Notes: generated by a model not told the origin, from the letters alone. Numbered from the stretch's first letter, positions 51,159 through 60,878 are shown. The stretch is DNA of 64,000 nucleotides from Alphaproteobacteria bacterium (GCA_026400815.1 JAPLOI010000008.1:1-64000); one strand, 5' to 3'. A program made the numbers and translations.

Positions 51159-52130
51159 TCATTTCTTCCGATAGGCGTAGTTCTTATCCAGCCGCTCCAT
51201 CAGGTAGTCGCCATACCGCACCGGAGACCACCGCGCCGGCTCCCCCGCGGAGCAGCAGGTCGGCACGCACTCCACCACGCTATCCATGTCCATGTCGAAG
51301 AAATACGGGTTGGAATACCGGTCCCCGCCAGACAGATTCTTCACCCGATGCGGCGTGCTCTGCCACCGCCGGTTCGTCCAGCGCGAGAGCATGTCGGCCA
51401 CGTTCACCACCCAGGTCCCGGGAACCGGAGGCGCCTTCAGCCACGTCCCATCCGCCCGCCGAACCTCCAGCCCCCCGGCAGTGTCCTGGCAGAGAATGGT
51501 CAGGAACCCATAATCCGTATGCGGCGCCGATCCGAACGCATCATCGGGCGCATCCGCCGGCTGCGGCGGATAATGCAGCATCCGCAAAAACGTCGTCGGC
51601 TTCTGAAAATGCGGCAGGAACCAGTCGGGCGGCAGATCCAGCGCCAACGCCATCGGCCGCAGCAGCTTCATGCAGAACCCCCGCATCGCCGCCTCATACG
51701 CCGAAACCGCCTCCCGAAACCCGGGCAGATCCGGCCACACATTCGGCCCATGCACCTCGGTCCCATACCGAGGATCGTCCTCCGCCACCTCATGCATGAG
51801 CATTAAGGACTCGGAGTAATTCGGCCGCTTCACGTTCGCCACGCTCGAAGTCACGATCACCGACGAATTCGGCGCCATATACCCCCGATGCGTCGCATTC
51901 ATCGCCAACGCCCGCTTCTCGCCCTCGGGCAATCCATGAAACCGCGCAGACTCCCGAAACAACCCCTCCACCAGCCCCTGCGGCACCCCGATATTCCGGA
52001 AATAGCAGAACCCGATCGAACGAAAGATCCCATCCAACTCCCGCGCCAACGCAAGATCCGCCGCCGCGCTCGTCCCCAACGCGGAGAAATCCACAATCGG
52101 CAACGCATCCAGTTCAGCTGTGGCACTCAT
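51159..52130 (-). CDS. 2-oxoglutarate/Fe(II)-dependent dioxygenase, isopenicillin N synthase type
   Basis: A non-heme iron oxygenase of 323 residues. The iron site is His204, Asp206 (HTDYGFLTIL) and His261 (TPHRV); Arg271 and Ser273 (RYSNPYFF) would bind 2-oxoglutarate. The N-terminal LPIVDFSALG and GFCYFRNIGVP fit the IPNS/ethylene-forming-enzyme superfamily. The ATG at 52130 is chosen at the LPIVDF start. It is in the same direction as the binding-protein and M20 genes below, which suggests a shared catabolic task. Substrate unknown. Confidence 0.92.
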   Translation of the reverse strand: MSATAELDALPIVDFSALGTSAAADLALARELDGIFRSIGFCYFRNIGVPQGLVEGLFRESARFHGLPEGEKRALAMNATHRGYMAPNSSVIVTSSVANVKRPNYSESLMLMHEVAEDDPRYGTEVHGPNVWPDLPGFREAVSAYEAAMRGFCMKLLRPMALALDLPPDWFLPHFQKPTTFLRMLHYPPQPADAPDDAFGSAPHTDYGFLTILCQDTAGGLEVRRADGTWLKAPPVPGTWVVNVADMLSRWTNRRWQSTPHRVKNLSGGDRYSNPYFFDMDMDSVVECVPTCCSAGEPARWSPVRYGDYLMERLDKNYAYRKK

Positions 52131-52195
52131 CGCCCAGGCCCCTTCGCAATCCGCTGTCATTGTACCACCAACACGCGGAAGCAACAGGCAGCCTG

Positions 52196-53215
52196 TCAGG
52201 GTGGAAGCGTCCCCATGAACAGCACCTGCAGATCCTCCACGCGCGAGACATTCCGTCGACGCAGTTCCATCCGCGTCGGTCCTACCCTTCGCATCCCCTG
52301 CTGCAAGCAAGCTGCGAGATGCTGCGCCCGCTCCATCCATCCGACGCGGGGCGTCGGCTCAACCACCACGCGCAGATCCCCCACCGGCCCCAATGCCGCC
52401 ACGTCACGCGCCAGCATCAGGTGCACCGGCACTGCCGTATCGACCTGCACATCACCGGTCTCAGTCTTCATTCCCGCAGGAAGGCGCCGAACGTCCAGGC
52501 AGTAGGTCCGTTCCCATTCCTGCTGCTTGAAGAAGCCACCACCCCATTGCGAACCCGCGATCGGCTTGTAGGCCAAATTCAGCTCCGTCAGGCCCGGCGC
52601 AAGGCGTTGCTGCCAGGAATACGTCACTCGTGTTTGCCACTTAGGGTCCGCCAACTGCCCTCCATCCAGAACAGTGACAGCATCCGAATTGGCCAGTGCG
52701 TCAAAGAGCGCATCGCTCACATCCAGGTAGTAGGCATCAGGAACCAGCGCCCCTTTCCGCAAGAAACACGGCCAGGCCAGCAGCGGGCCATTGCCCAGCC
52801 TCAGCAGTTCGCGCGGCGGGTCTTGTCCATCAGCCATGACAGGATCTAGCCACACATTGGGCCACACCTCTCGCCAATCGGTCCGCACGCGCAAACCGAC
52901 AATATCTGGTGGCGAATTCGGGCGGTGAATATTCCCCTGGCTTGTCATGGTGAAGGCCAAGTAGCCCACGCCGATCTCCGGCACCACGAACGACGCCGGC
53001 ACCTCTATCACCCGCCCAAGTGTGTTGCGAAACGCGTAGCGCAACGTCACCTGGCCGGGTGACAACCGAATATCGAGCCGTTCCAGCACCACCCCATCCG
53101 GCCGCGAGAGAACCACGCCCCCAAGCCCATATGCATTTGCGTAGCCTGATTGCCCGAACGCCGCCCCACTCCACGCCAGCGCGCCAAACACCACCCACCA
53201 GCCAAATGCGTTCAC
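52196..53215 (-). CDS. DUF4424-type exported protein
   Basis: A 339-residue protein with an N-terminal signal sequence (AFGWWVVFGALAWSGAAFG). The body fits DUF4424: GGVVLSRPDGVVLERLDIRL, then a VTLRYAFRNTLGR segment, and later SWQQRLAPGLTELNLAYKP. The start is GTG at 53215, with GGAGGT 4 bases upstream. Function unknown. It lies 65 bases upstream of the dioxygenase. Codon bias is weaker than in neighbours. Confidence 0.7.
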   Translation of the reverse strand: MNAFGWWVVFGALAWSGAAFGQSGYANAYGLGGVVLSRPDGVVLERLDIRLSPGQVTLRYAFRNTLGRVIEVPASFVVPEIGVGYLAFTMTSQGNIHRPNSPPDIVGLRVRTDWREVWPNVWLDPVMADGQDPPRELLRLGNGPLLAWPCFLRKGALVPDAYYLDVSDALFDALANSDAVTVLDGGQLADPKWQTRVTYSWQQRLAPGLTELNLAYKPIAGSQWGGGFFKQQEWERTYCLDVRRLPAGMKTETGDVQVDTAVPVHLMLARDVAALGPVGDLRVVVEPTPRVGWMERAQHLAACLQQGMRRVGPTRMELRRRNVSRVEDLQVLFMGTLPP

Positions 53216-53297
53216 GGCCACCTCCTGCCACGCACGCAACGATGCGCCGACAGTCCCGCCATCGCAACAAGCCCGCACTGCGCAAACCTAAGGGGAT

Positions 53298-53340
53298 CCA
53301 AGGGCCGCCGGCCCTTGGCGGGTCCAGGGCAGCGCCCTGG
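53298..53340. repeat. Tandem GC-rich hairpins (dispersed-repeat type)
   Basis: CCAAGGGCC-GCC-GGCCCTTGG (53298-53318) is followed by CCAGGGC-AGC-GCCCTGG (53324-53340). I recognise this double hairpin as a common intergenic repeat in Rhodospirillales and Sphingomonadales genomes, though I cannot count it here. It lies in the 305-base gap 53216-53520, which holds no intact gene. Confidence 0.6.
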
Positions 53341-53350
53341 CCTTGCTCGC

Positions 53351-53390
53351 CTACGCCCCACCCCGCGACCGCAACAAACTCAGCACCCCC
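53351..53390 (-). pseudogene. Short copy of the MFS gene 3' end
   Basis: Forty bases here match 55725-55764, the last codons of the MFS gene, at 35 of 40 positions in the same orientation. The minus-strand translation VLSLLRSRGGA plus stop parallels VLSLFRPRGGG plus stop. It is a possible relic of a second MFS gene or of a duplication that spans the chemoreceptor at 53521-55611. Confidence 0.4.
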
Positions 53391-53520
53391 GCCCCACCAA
53401 AAACCGGGCATCATTCACTCCGCCGAACAGGCACCCGCAGCCATCCAGCCACACATCCGCCAGCCGGTCGGCGTGGGGTGCACGCCGAACCATAGAGCTG
53501 CCCAGTCAGCAGCCCCCAGC

Positions 53521-55611
53521 TCAGGCCGCCTTCATCTCCTCCACGAAGCGCCGCACTTCGGCGGTCAACGTCACCACGGTCCCGTCCACCCTGCCGGCAG
53601 ACTCCAGCACCTGCGCGGCCTGCGCCTCGGTCTGCTGCGTGTCGCCGCTCACCCCGGCGATGTTCACCGTCACCCCCTGCGTGCCCGCCGCCGCCTGGTG
53701 CACGTTGCGCGCAATCTCCTGCGTCGCAGCACCCTGCTCCTCCACCGCCGCCGCGATCGCCGCCGCGATGTTCCCCACCTCCTCCACGCGCCCGCCAATG
53801 GCCCGGATCGCCGCCACCGCTTCCCCCGTCGTCGCCTGGATCTCCCCGATCTGCCGCCCGATCGCCTCGGTTGCCCGCGCCGTCTGGCTCGCAAGGTTCT
53901 TCACCTCCGTCGCAACAACCGCGAAGCCCTTTCCGGCCTCGCCCGCCCGCGCCGCCTCGATGGTGGCGTTCAGCGCCAGCAGGTTGGTCTGCGCCGCGAT
54001 GGAACTGATCAGCCCCACCACCTCCCCGATCGTCTCCGCCCCCTGCGCCAGCGCCTGCACCACGCCATCAGTCTGCCGCGCATCCGCCACTGCCCGCCCC
54101 GCCACCTCGGCCGACCGGTTCACCTGCATCATGATCTCCGCCACAGAGGCTGAAAGCTCCTCCGCCGCGCTGGCCACCATCTGCACGTTGGCGCTGGCCT
54201 GCTCCGCCCCCGCGGCCACGGCGGTCGCCTTGCGCATGGAACCGCTGGCCGTCTCCCGCATCTGCCCGGCCACGCCCTGCATCGCCGCCGCCCCCGCCGC
54301 CACCTCGCCCACCAGGGCGCCCGCCGAAGCCTCGAACTCACGCATCAGCCGGTCCAACGCCTCGGCTCGGCGCAGCTTCATCGCCTGCTCCGCCGCCTGC
54401 AGCGCCGCCAGCCGATCGCCTTCGATCCCACTGGCCTTGAACACGTCCACCGCCCGCGCCATCGCGCCAAGCTCATCCCGGCGCTGCGTGCCCGGCACGT
54501 CCGTGCCCCAATCCCGCGCCGCCAGCCGCCCCATCGCCACCGTCAGCGCCCGCACCGGCCGAACCACGCTCCGCCCGAATCCCAGCCCGAACGCCGCCGA
54601 CCCCAGAACCAGCGCCAACGCTGCCGCCCCACCGCCCCACAGCATCCGCTGGCTCGCGGCCCTCATCTCCGCCGCCTCCGCCAGCAGCCGCGCCGCGATC
54701 TCGTCCTCGGCCTGCTTCAACAGATCCACCCGCGCGGTTGCGGCCTTCAACCACCGCCCGCCCGCTCCGGCCGCCTCCCCCAACGCGGCTCCAACCGGCG
54801 TCTCAAGCGCCACCCGCCGCATGCGCATCGCCTCGTCCACATCAGCCCCGCGCACCAGCGCCTGCAGCCGCTCCCGCTCCACCGGCGTCGCCAACCCACG
54901 GAAAGCCTGCTCGAACGCCCCATGCTCCGCGATCACGCCCAGGAACCGGCGATACGCCTCGGCCTCGAACCGCCCGGCCCCAAACCCCACGCCCCCGCTG
55001 CCGCGCTCCAGCGCCGCGCGCTCCTTCATCTGCACCAGGTTGAAGTAGAGCATCATCGGCCGCGCCAGCTCGTCCACCGTGGTGGCCCCCACCAGCTGCC
55101 CCACGCCGTCCGCCAGCGCCGACACCAGCGCGGTATAGGCACCGATCGCCGCCCCTCCCGTCACCTGCCACGCCGAAACACGCTCACGCAGCGCCGCCAC
55201 TCCCGCCAGCGCCGCCGCCCTCCCGCGCATCGCCTCGGCCAGGTCACGCGCATCGCCCCGCGCCGCCAACTGCTCCAGCCCCGTCGCGAACACCGCCTGC
55301 GCCGCATCCGTCCGCGTCCGCTGCACCCGAAGCTCGGTTTCCAACGCCTCCCCGTTTGCGGCCAGCGCAAGCGCAGACATCCCGCGCCCGCGCTGCAGCT
55401 CATGCATCAGCGCACTCGCCCGCGTCGCCAGTTCCACCCCCGCGCCCACCCGCGCCATGTCCCGCGCCGCATCCCATTGCTGCCACACCAGCACCCCGGC
55501 CAGCGCCGAAAGTCCCAGGATCGGCAGCAGCAACGCCACCCCCAGTCGCGCCGCCAGCCGGTCGACAAACCGCGGCACCACGCCGCCGGACAAGCTCAGG
55601 GAAAGTGCCAA
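53521..55611 (-). CDS. Methyl-accepting chemotaxis protein with NIT sensor domain
   Basis: A 696-residue chemoreceptor. One helix (about 22-45) is followed by a large periplasmic domain that contains [19 protein letters not shown], the signature of the NIT (nitrate/nitrite sensing) domain. The second helix is near 333-353, then HAMP and a signalling domain with tip around 545-585 ([21 protein letters not shown]). NIT domains sense nitrate or nitrite in the few known cases; here this is inference. It ends [10 protein letters not shown]. It is transcribed towards DUF4424. Confidence 0.9.
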   Translation of the reverse strand: MALSLSLSGGVVPRFVDRLAARLGVALLLPILGLSALAGVLVWQQWDAARDMARVGAGVELATRASALMHELQRGRGMSALALAANGEALETELRVQRTRTDAAQAVFATGLEQLAARGDARDLAEAMRGRAAALAGVAALRERVSAWQVTGGAAIGAYTALVSALADGVGQLVGATTVDELARPMMLYFNLVQMKERAALERGSGGVGFGAGRFEAEAYRRFLGVIAEHGAFEQAFRGLATPVERERLQALVRGADVDEAMRMRRVALETPVGAALGEAAGAGGRWLKAATARVDLLKQAEDEIAARLLAEAAEMRAASQRMLWGGGAAALALVLGSAAFGLGFGRSVVRPVRALTVAMGRLAARDWGTDVPGTQRRDELGAMARAVDVFKASGIEGDRLAALQAAEQAMKLRRAEALDRLMREFEASAGALVGEVAAGAAAMQGVAGQMRETASGSMRKATAVAAGAEQASANVQMVASAAEELSASVAEIMMQVNRSAEVAGRAVADARQTDGVVQALAQGAETIGEVVGLISSIAAQTNLLALNATIEAARAGEAGKGFAVVATEVKNLASQTARATEAIGRQIGEIQATTGEAVAAIRAIGGRVEEVGNIAAAIAAAVEEQGAATQEIARNVHQAAAGTQGVTVNIAGVSGDTQQTEAQAAQVLESAGRVDGTVVTLTAEVRRFVEEMKAA

Positions 55612-55724
55612 GACCCGCGTCTACATACTTTTACAAGCGCGCCGCACGCTGCCAGAGGGCAGTCAACGAACACTTGCCGCAGACGACCCAACGCCCCCCC
55701 GGAAATGACCCGGCAGCCGCGCCC

Positions 55725-57089
55725 CTACCCCCCACCCCGCGGCCGGAACAAACTCAACACCGCCGCCGCCACCGAAAACCCCGCCGCCACCATCAGCACC
55801 AGCGAACTCCCCCCCGCCGGAAACAGGTTGAACAGCATCGCCACCAGCGCCGTCCCGATCGTCTGCCCCAGCAACCGAGACGTCGCCTGCATCCCGCTCG
55901 CCCCACCGGAACGCGACCGCGGCGCCGCCGCCATGATCGTCCGGTTGTTCGGCGAGTTGAACAGCCCGAACCCCACCCCGCACACCACCATCGGCACCAC
56001 GAAGAACACCCACCCCGGCGCCCCAGCCTCCGTCCCCACCACCGCCAGCAGCACCAGCCCCAGGCACAGCCCCGCCTGCCCCAGCCCGCCCATCAGCGCC
56101 GGCGAGAACCGGTCCGAAAGCCCGCCCGCGAACATCGCCGTGAACGCCATCGCCGCCGACCACGGCGTCATCAGAATCCCCGTCTCGGTCTGCGATTTCC
56201 CCATCTCATGCATCAGCAGGAACGGCAGGCTCGTGAACGCCATGCTTTGCGCCGCGAACGAACACACGCTCGCCGCGATCGAAAGCGCGAACACCGGCCG
56301 CATCAGCAAATCCACCGGCAGCAGCGGCTTGCTCTGCGGCAACTGCCGCCACACCAGCGCCACCCCCACCACCACCGCGCCCACCAGCTCCAGCCCCACC
56401 GCGAACGGCGCCTGGCCATGCCCCAGCCCGTCGATCCCCAAAATCATCAGCCCGAAGAACGCCGCATTCAGCATCGCACTCGCCGGGTCGAATTTCTGCC
56501 CCCCCAGCGGCGTCTCCGGCAGCGCCTTCCACCCAACCGCCAGCGCCAGCACCCCCAGCGGCAGGTTCAGCACGAACAGCATGTGCCAGTCCGCCACCGC
56601 CAGGATCACCGAAGCGATCGTCGGCCCCATGGCAGAGCACGTGCCCCCGATCATCGCGTTGTAGCCAACCCCACGGCCCAGCTGCGCAGAGGGATAGATG
56701 AACCGGATCAGCGCCGTATTCACGCTCATCACCCCCGCCGCACCGAATCCCTGCAGCACCCGGGCCCCCACCAGCTGCGGCATCGTCTGCGCCAGCGCAC
56801 ATGCGCCAGAGGCCAAGGTGAACAGCACCAGCCCCCACAGGTACACCCGCCGATACCCGAACCGCTCCCCCAGGGACGCGAACGGCAGCAGCGTCATCGT
56901 CACCGAAAGCTGATAGGCATTCGCCACCCAGATCGCCTCAGAGGCGCTCACCTGGAATTCCCGGCTGATCGTCGGCAATGCCAGGTTCGCCAACGTCCCC
57001 GTCAGCACCGCCATCGCGAGCCCCAGCGCCAACGCCACGATCGCCCATCCCCGCCGCGGAAACGGCAGCCCGTCGGAAACCCCGCTCAT
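55725..57089 (-). CDS. MFS transporter, DHA2 (EmrB/QacA) type
   Basis: A 454-residue, 14-helix drug/H+ antiporter-like exporter. It has NLALPTISREFQVS in helix 1, GERFGYRRVYLWGL in the loop 2-3 motif A (G-x-x-x-D/E-R-x-G-R-R variant), GARVLQGFGAAGVMS (motif B) and GGTCSAMGPTIASV (motif C). The ATG at 57089 (MSGVSDGLPFPRRG) is chosen because the first helix follows shortly; 19 in-frame codons upstream reach into an AT-rich repeat. Substrate unknown. Confidence 0.9.
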   Translation of the reverse strand: MSGVSDGLPFPRRGWAIVALALGLAMAVLTGTLANLALPTISREFQVSASEAIWVANAYQLSVTMTLLPFASLGERFGYRRVYLWGLVLFTLASGACALAQTMPQLVGARVLQGFGAAGVMSVNTALIRFIYPSAQLGRGVGYNAMIGGTCSAMGPTIASVILAVADWHMLFVLNLPLGVLALAVGWKALPETPLGGQKFDPASAMLNAAFFGLMILGIDGLGHGQAPFAVGLELVGAVVVGVALVWRQLPQSKPLLPVDLLMRPVFALSIAASVCSFAAQSMAFTSLPFLLMHEMGKSQTETGILMTPWSAAMAFTAMFAGGLSDRFSPALMGGLGQAGLCLGLVLLAVVGTEAGAPGWVFFVVPMVVCGVGFGLFNSPNNRTIMAAAPRSRSGGASGMQATSRLLGQTIGTALVAMLFNLFPAGGSSLVLMVAAGFSVAAAVLSLFRPRGGG

Positions 57090-57135
57090 CGACCCCACAC
57101 CATGCTGCACCGCAATATCCCCCGCGATACCGCAG

Positions 57136-57180
57136 GAGGCAAGCAAGCCTTCTTTTTTGAATAAAAAGAACTAAAAAAAC
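57136..57180 (+). repeat. AT-rich hairpin repeat, copy 6
   Basis: GAGGCAAGCAAGCC, then TTCTTTTT, TGAAT, AAAAAGAA (57150-57170) and CTAAAAAAAC. Plus orientation, upstream of the MFS start. It faces copy 7 in inverted arrangement. Confidence 0.7.
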
Positions 57181-57221
57181 CCTATCTGAAAAATCGCTGC
57201 CATATCGACAAGAAATTGTAT

Positions 57222-57267
57222 AAAAGTTTTTTGCTTCTTTTTTCCAAAAAAGAAGGCGCTTGCTTCC
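57222..57267 (-). repeat. AT-rich hairpin repeat, copy 7
   Basis: CTTCTTTTTT, CC, AAAAAAGAAG (57234-57255) is preceded by AAAAGTTTTTTG and followed by GCGCTTGCTTCC, the inverse of the GGAAGCAAGC leader. With copy 6 it bounds an element of about 130 bases between the divergent MFS and aldolase genes. Confidence 0.75.
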
Positions 57268-57363
57268 CTGGGCAAAACCCACCGTCCAGCCGCCACGCAC
57301 CGGATTCCCACCGGCCCCACTTCCCCCTACCATCGCGCAAACCACGCCGGGAAAGTCACGACC

Positions 57364-58293
57364 ATGCCGAAGAACCTCAACGCGCTGCGCGGCGTCGTCC
57401 CCCCCGTCGTCACGCCCCTCAACGCCGACTACACGGTGGACTACCCCAGCTTCACCCGCGTCATCGAGCATCTGATCGAAGGCGGCGTCCACGGCCTGTT
57501 CTTCCTCGGCTCCACCAGCGAAGTCATCTTCCACGACGAAGCCACGCGCGACCGCATCCTCGCCCACGCCATCGAGGTCACCGCCGGCCGCCTCCCCGTC
57601 CTCGCCGGCGTGGTCGATCCCACCACCGACCGCGTCATCGGCCACGCCAGGCGCGCCGCGTCCCTGGGCGTGGACGGCATCGTCGTCACCGCCCCGTTCT
57701 ACACCCGCACCAGCCAGCCAGAGACGGTGGACCACTTCCGCTATATCGCCGAAGCCTCCCCCACCCCGGTCATCGCCTATGATCTCCCGGTCAGCGTCCA
57801 CACCAAGCTGGCGCGAGACACCATCAGCACCCTGGCCCGCGAAGGCGCCATCATCGGCCTGAAGGACTCCTCTGGCGATACCGGCGGCCTGCGCTACGTC
57901 CTGTCGGATCTCGCCGACCTGCCCAACTTCTTCGCCATGACCGGCGGCGAACTCGATGTCGATGGCGCCCTCCTCATGGGCGCCCACGGCGTCGTCCCCG
58001 GCCTCGGCAACGTGGACCCGCACGCCTATGTCCGCCTCTACAACGCCGCCCTCCAGTCCAACTGGGCCGTCGCCCGCACCGAACAGGAACGCCTCTGCCG
58101 CCTGTTCGAAATCGTCTGGATCGGCACCCCGCGCACCAGCGCCGGCGCCTCCGGTGTCGGCGGCTTCAAAACCGCCATGCGCGCCATGGGCCTCATCGGC
58201 ACCAACACCATGGCCCGCCCGCAGCGCTCGCTGAACGCCGAGGAATCCGCCCGCGTCGAGGCGATCATCCGCGGCGTCGGCCTGCTCGCCTAG
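57364..58293 (+). CDS. DapA/NanA-family class I aldolase
   Basis: A 309-residue TIM-barrel enzyme that forms or cleaves a pyruvate adduct through a Schiff base. The Schiff-base residue is Lys167 (GLKDSSGD). GSTSE (49-53) replaces the usual GTTGE, and YDLP (139-142) holds the catalytic Tyr139 position. These differences argue against plain dihydrodipicolinate synthase; a sugar-acid or amino-acid lyase is more likely. It lies 157 bases upstream of a dipeptide-type ABC importer in the same direction, so it may act on the imported compound. Confidence 0.85.
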   Translation: MPKNLNALRGVVPPVVTPLNADYTVDYPSFTRVIEHLIEGGVHGLFFLGSTSEVIFHDEATRDRILAHAIEVTAGRLPVLAGVVDPTTDRVIGHARRAASLGVDGIVVTAPFYTRTSQPETVDHFRYIAEASPTPVIAYDLPVSVHTKLARDTISTLAREGAIIGLKDSSGDTGGLRYVLSDLADLPNFFAMTGGELDVDGALLMGAHGVVPGLGNVDPHAYVRLYNAALQSNWAVARTEQERLCRLFEIVWIGTPRTSAGASGVGGFKTAMRAMGLIGTNTMARPQRSLNAEESARVEAIIRGVGLLA

Positions 58294-58450
58294 CCACACC
58301 CGTTCCACCTTGCCGCCGGCTGCGATCCACGGCTACGCTGCAATCTTCCATTCGGATGGAATGGCCGACCAGGGCGCGCCGCCCCCCAACCAGGGCAGCG
58401 CCGCCCCATCGCCTGTTCCGCCTCCACCAGAATAAAAAAAGGGCCTCGCA

Positions 58451-59944
58451 ATGTTGCGCAGCTGGACCATTGGCTTGCTAACCGCCTGCGCCTTGGCCGG
58501 CCCGGCCCTCGCCCAGGCCACCAAGGACACGCTGATCGTCGACCTCCCCGGGGACGTCGCCACGATGGACCCGCACGTCCAGTGGGATACCGAGAGCTAC
58601 TCCGTCTACCGCAACATTTTCGACAACCTCGTCACCCGCGACACCTCCGGCAAGATCGTGCCCCAGGTCGCCACCGCCTGGCGCTACACCGATCCCACCA
58701 CCATCGTCTTCGACCTGCGCACAGACATCACCTTCAGCGACGGCTCCAAGCTCACCCCGGCCGATGTGGTGTTCAGCATCAAGCGCATCACCAACCCCGC
58801 CTTCCGCAGCCCCCAGCTCTCGCAGTTCGACCAGATCATCGCGGCCGACGTCACCGGCCCGGCCCAGGTCACGCTGCGCACCAAGTCGCCCTACCCCGTC
58901 CTGCTCGCCCAGCTCGTCAAGCTCTCGATCGTGCCGCAGGCCGTGGTGGAAAAGCTCGGCGACCAGGCCTTCAACCAGCAGGTCCTCGGCTCCGGCCCCT
59001 ATGTGCTGAAATCCTGGCAGCGCGGCGTCGCCAGCACGCTGGAAGCCAACCCCGGCTACTGGCGCGGCGCCGCCCCCTTCAAGACCGTCACCTTCCGCGC
59101 CGTGCCCGATATCGCCACCCGCATCGCCGATGTCCGCACCGGCCGCGCCGACATCACCCGCGGCCTCTCGCCGGATGACACCGCCTCGCTCAAGAACGAA
59201 CGCAACCTCCAGGTCCTCAGCGTCGCCACGGAGCGCGTCTCCCACCTCTTCCTCAACCCCGCCATCGGCCCCACGCGCGATAAGCGCGTCCGCCAGGCCA
59301 TCGCCCACGCCATCGACCGCGATGCCATCATCGCCGCCCTCATGTTGGGCTTCCCCAAGCGCGCCGACGTTATGCTCACCGAAGCCGCCTTCGGCTGGGT
59401 CGGAGACGTTCCCTTCTGGCCCTACGATCCCGCCCGCGCGAAGGCCCTGGTCAAGGAAGCCGGCGCCGAGGGCGCGGAAATCCCGTTCCTCACCTCCCCG
59501 GCCTACGACCGCCGCGTGAATGAGGCGGTGCAGCAGATGCTGGGCGAGGTCGGCCTCAAGGTCAGCTTCGTGATGGTCGATCAGCCCACCTTCCTGCGCC
59601 GCCGCCAGGGCACGCCAGAGGAAGCGCTGAACATGGCCCAGGGCCGTTGGTCCTGCGCCTGCCAGGATGCCGATGGCGTCATCTTCCCGCTGTTCCGCAC
59701 CGGCAGCCAGTGGGCCAAGTTCAGCAACGCGGAGTTCGACACCGCCGTGGATGCCGCCCGCGTCACGCTCGATGAGAAGGAGCGCCTCACCCACTACCGC
59801 CGCGCCTTCACCATCCTGCGCGACGAGGTCGCAGCCGTGCCCCTGTTCCAGGATGCCGCGATCTACCTCGCCCGCCGCGAGCTGAAATGGACCCCCACCC
59901 CCAACGAAGCCTTCTTCGTCTTCGACATGAAATGGGTGCCCTGA
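58451..59944 (+). CDS. ABC transporter substrate-binding protein, family 5
   Basis: The periplasmic receptor of a peptide/opine-type importer, 497 residues. Signal peptide MLRSWTIGLLTACALAGPALAQ is noted here by its ALAQ end. The SBP_bac_5 core has DVATMDPHVQWDTES, FDLRTDITFSDGSKLTPADV and GSGPYVL. It is the first gene of a five-gene transport operon. Confidence 0.93.
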   Translation: MLRSWTIGLLTACALAGPALAQATKDTLIVDLPGDVATMDPHVQWDTESYSVYRNIFDNLVTRDTSGKIVPQVATAWRYTDPTTIVFDLRTDITFSDGSKLTPADVVFSIKRITNPAFRSPQLSQFDQIIAADVTGPAQVTLRTKSPYPVLLAQLVKLSIVPQAVVEKLGDQAFNQQVLGSGPYVLKSWQRGVASTLEANPGYWRGAAPFKTVTFRAVPDIATRIADVRTGRADITRGLSPDDTASLKNERNLQVLSVATERVSHLFLNPAIGPTRDKRVRQAIAHAIDRDAIIAALMLGFPKRADVMLTEAAFGWVGDVPFWPYDPARAKALVKEAGAEGAEIPFLTSPAYDRRVNEAVQQMLGEVGLKVSFVMVDQPTFLRRRQGTPEEALNMAQGRWSCACQDADGVIFPLFRTGSQWAKFSNAEFDTAVDAARVTLDEKERLTHYRRAFTILRDEVAAVPLFQDAAIYLARRELKWTPTPNEAFFVFDMKWVP

Positions 59945-59957
59945 TCCCGGCGGCTTG

Positions 59958-60878
59958 ATGATCCGCCTTCTCGCCGGCCGCCTGCTCCAGGCGGCCGTCG
60001 CCAGCTTCGGCGTATTGACGATCGTCTTCTTCGTCATGCGCCTCTCCGGCGACCCCACCCTCCTCCTGGTGCCGGAAGGCGCCAGCGCGGAGCAGGTCGC
60101 CCAGCTGCGCGCCGCCCTCGGCTTCGATCGCCCCCTGGTCGTGCAATACGCCGCCTATCTCGGCGACCTGTTGCGGCTCGATCTCGGCGAATCCCTGGTC
60201 CAGCGCGCCCCCGTGGCGGGGATCGTGGGGGAACGCATTCCCTACACCCTGGCCCTGGCCGGCGGCGCTCTGCTCGTGGCGCTGGGCATCGGCATCCCCG
60301 CCGGCATCCTCATGGCCGTCCACCGCGGCGGCGTGCTGGAACGGGCACTCGCCGCCCTGGTCCTGGCCGGCCAGAGCCTGCCCACCTTCTGGTCCGGCAT
60401 CCTCCTGATCCTGTTCTTCGGCGTCTATCTCGGCTGGCTGCCCACCTCCGGCGCCGACAGCCTCGCCTCCCTCATCATGCCCGCCATCGCGCTCGGCGCC
60501 CTCACCATGTCCACCTTCGCCCGCATGGCCCGCATCTCGGTGCTGGACGAACTCTCGCGGGATTACGTCACCGCCGCCCGCGCCCGCGGCCTTTCCGTCT
60601 GGGCCGCCGTCTCGCGCCACGTCCTGCGCAACGCCGCCATCCCCGTCGTCACCATCGCCGCACTCGAAATCGGCAACCTCCTGGCCGGCGCCGTCATCGT
60701 GGAAACCGTCTTCGCCTGGCCCGGCATCGGCCAGCTCGCCATCCAGTCCATCCAGGCGCGCGACTTCCTCGTGGTGCAAACCGTCGTGCTCTTCGTCTCC
60801 TCGGTCTACATCGCCATGAACCTGCTGGCAGACCTCGCCTACGCCGCGATCGACCCGCGCATCCGGGGGCGCAGCTGA
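59958..60878 (+). CDS. ABC transporter permease, DppB type
   Basis: The first inner-membrane subunit, 306 residues and six helices. The EAA-type loop is DYVTAARARGLS, typical of peptide/nickel importers. An ATG at 59958 is preceded directly by TTG at 59955; I take the ATG. It is 13 bases after the binding-protein stop, and its stop overlaps the next ATG (TGATG). Confidence 0.94.
   Translation: MIRLLAGRLLQAAVASFGVLTIVFFVMRLSGDPTLLLVPEGASAEQVAQLRAALGFDRPLVVQYAAYLGDLLRLDLGESLVQRAPVAGIVGERIPYTLALAGGALLVALGIGIPAGILMAVHRGGVLERALAALVLAGQSLPTFWSGILLILFFGVYLGWLPTSGADSLASLIMPAIALGALTMSTFARMARISVLDELSRDYVTAARARGLSVWAAVSRHVLRNAAIPVVTIAALEIGNLLAGAVIVETVFAWPGIGQLAIQSIQARDFLVVQTVVLFVSSVYIAMNLLADLAYAAIDPRIRGRS

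Noticed and set aside
57136-57267. Ordinary Rho-independent terminators for the hairpin repeats here
   Set aside because: They stand upstream of start codons of divergent genes, where no transcript ends, and share flanking sequence with other copies.
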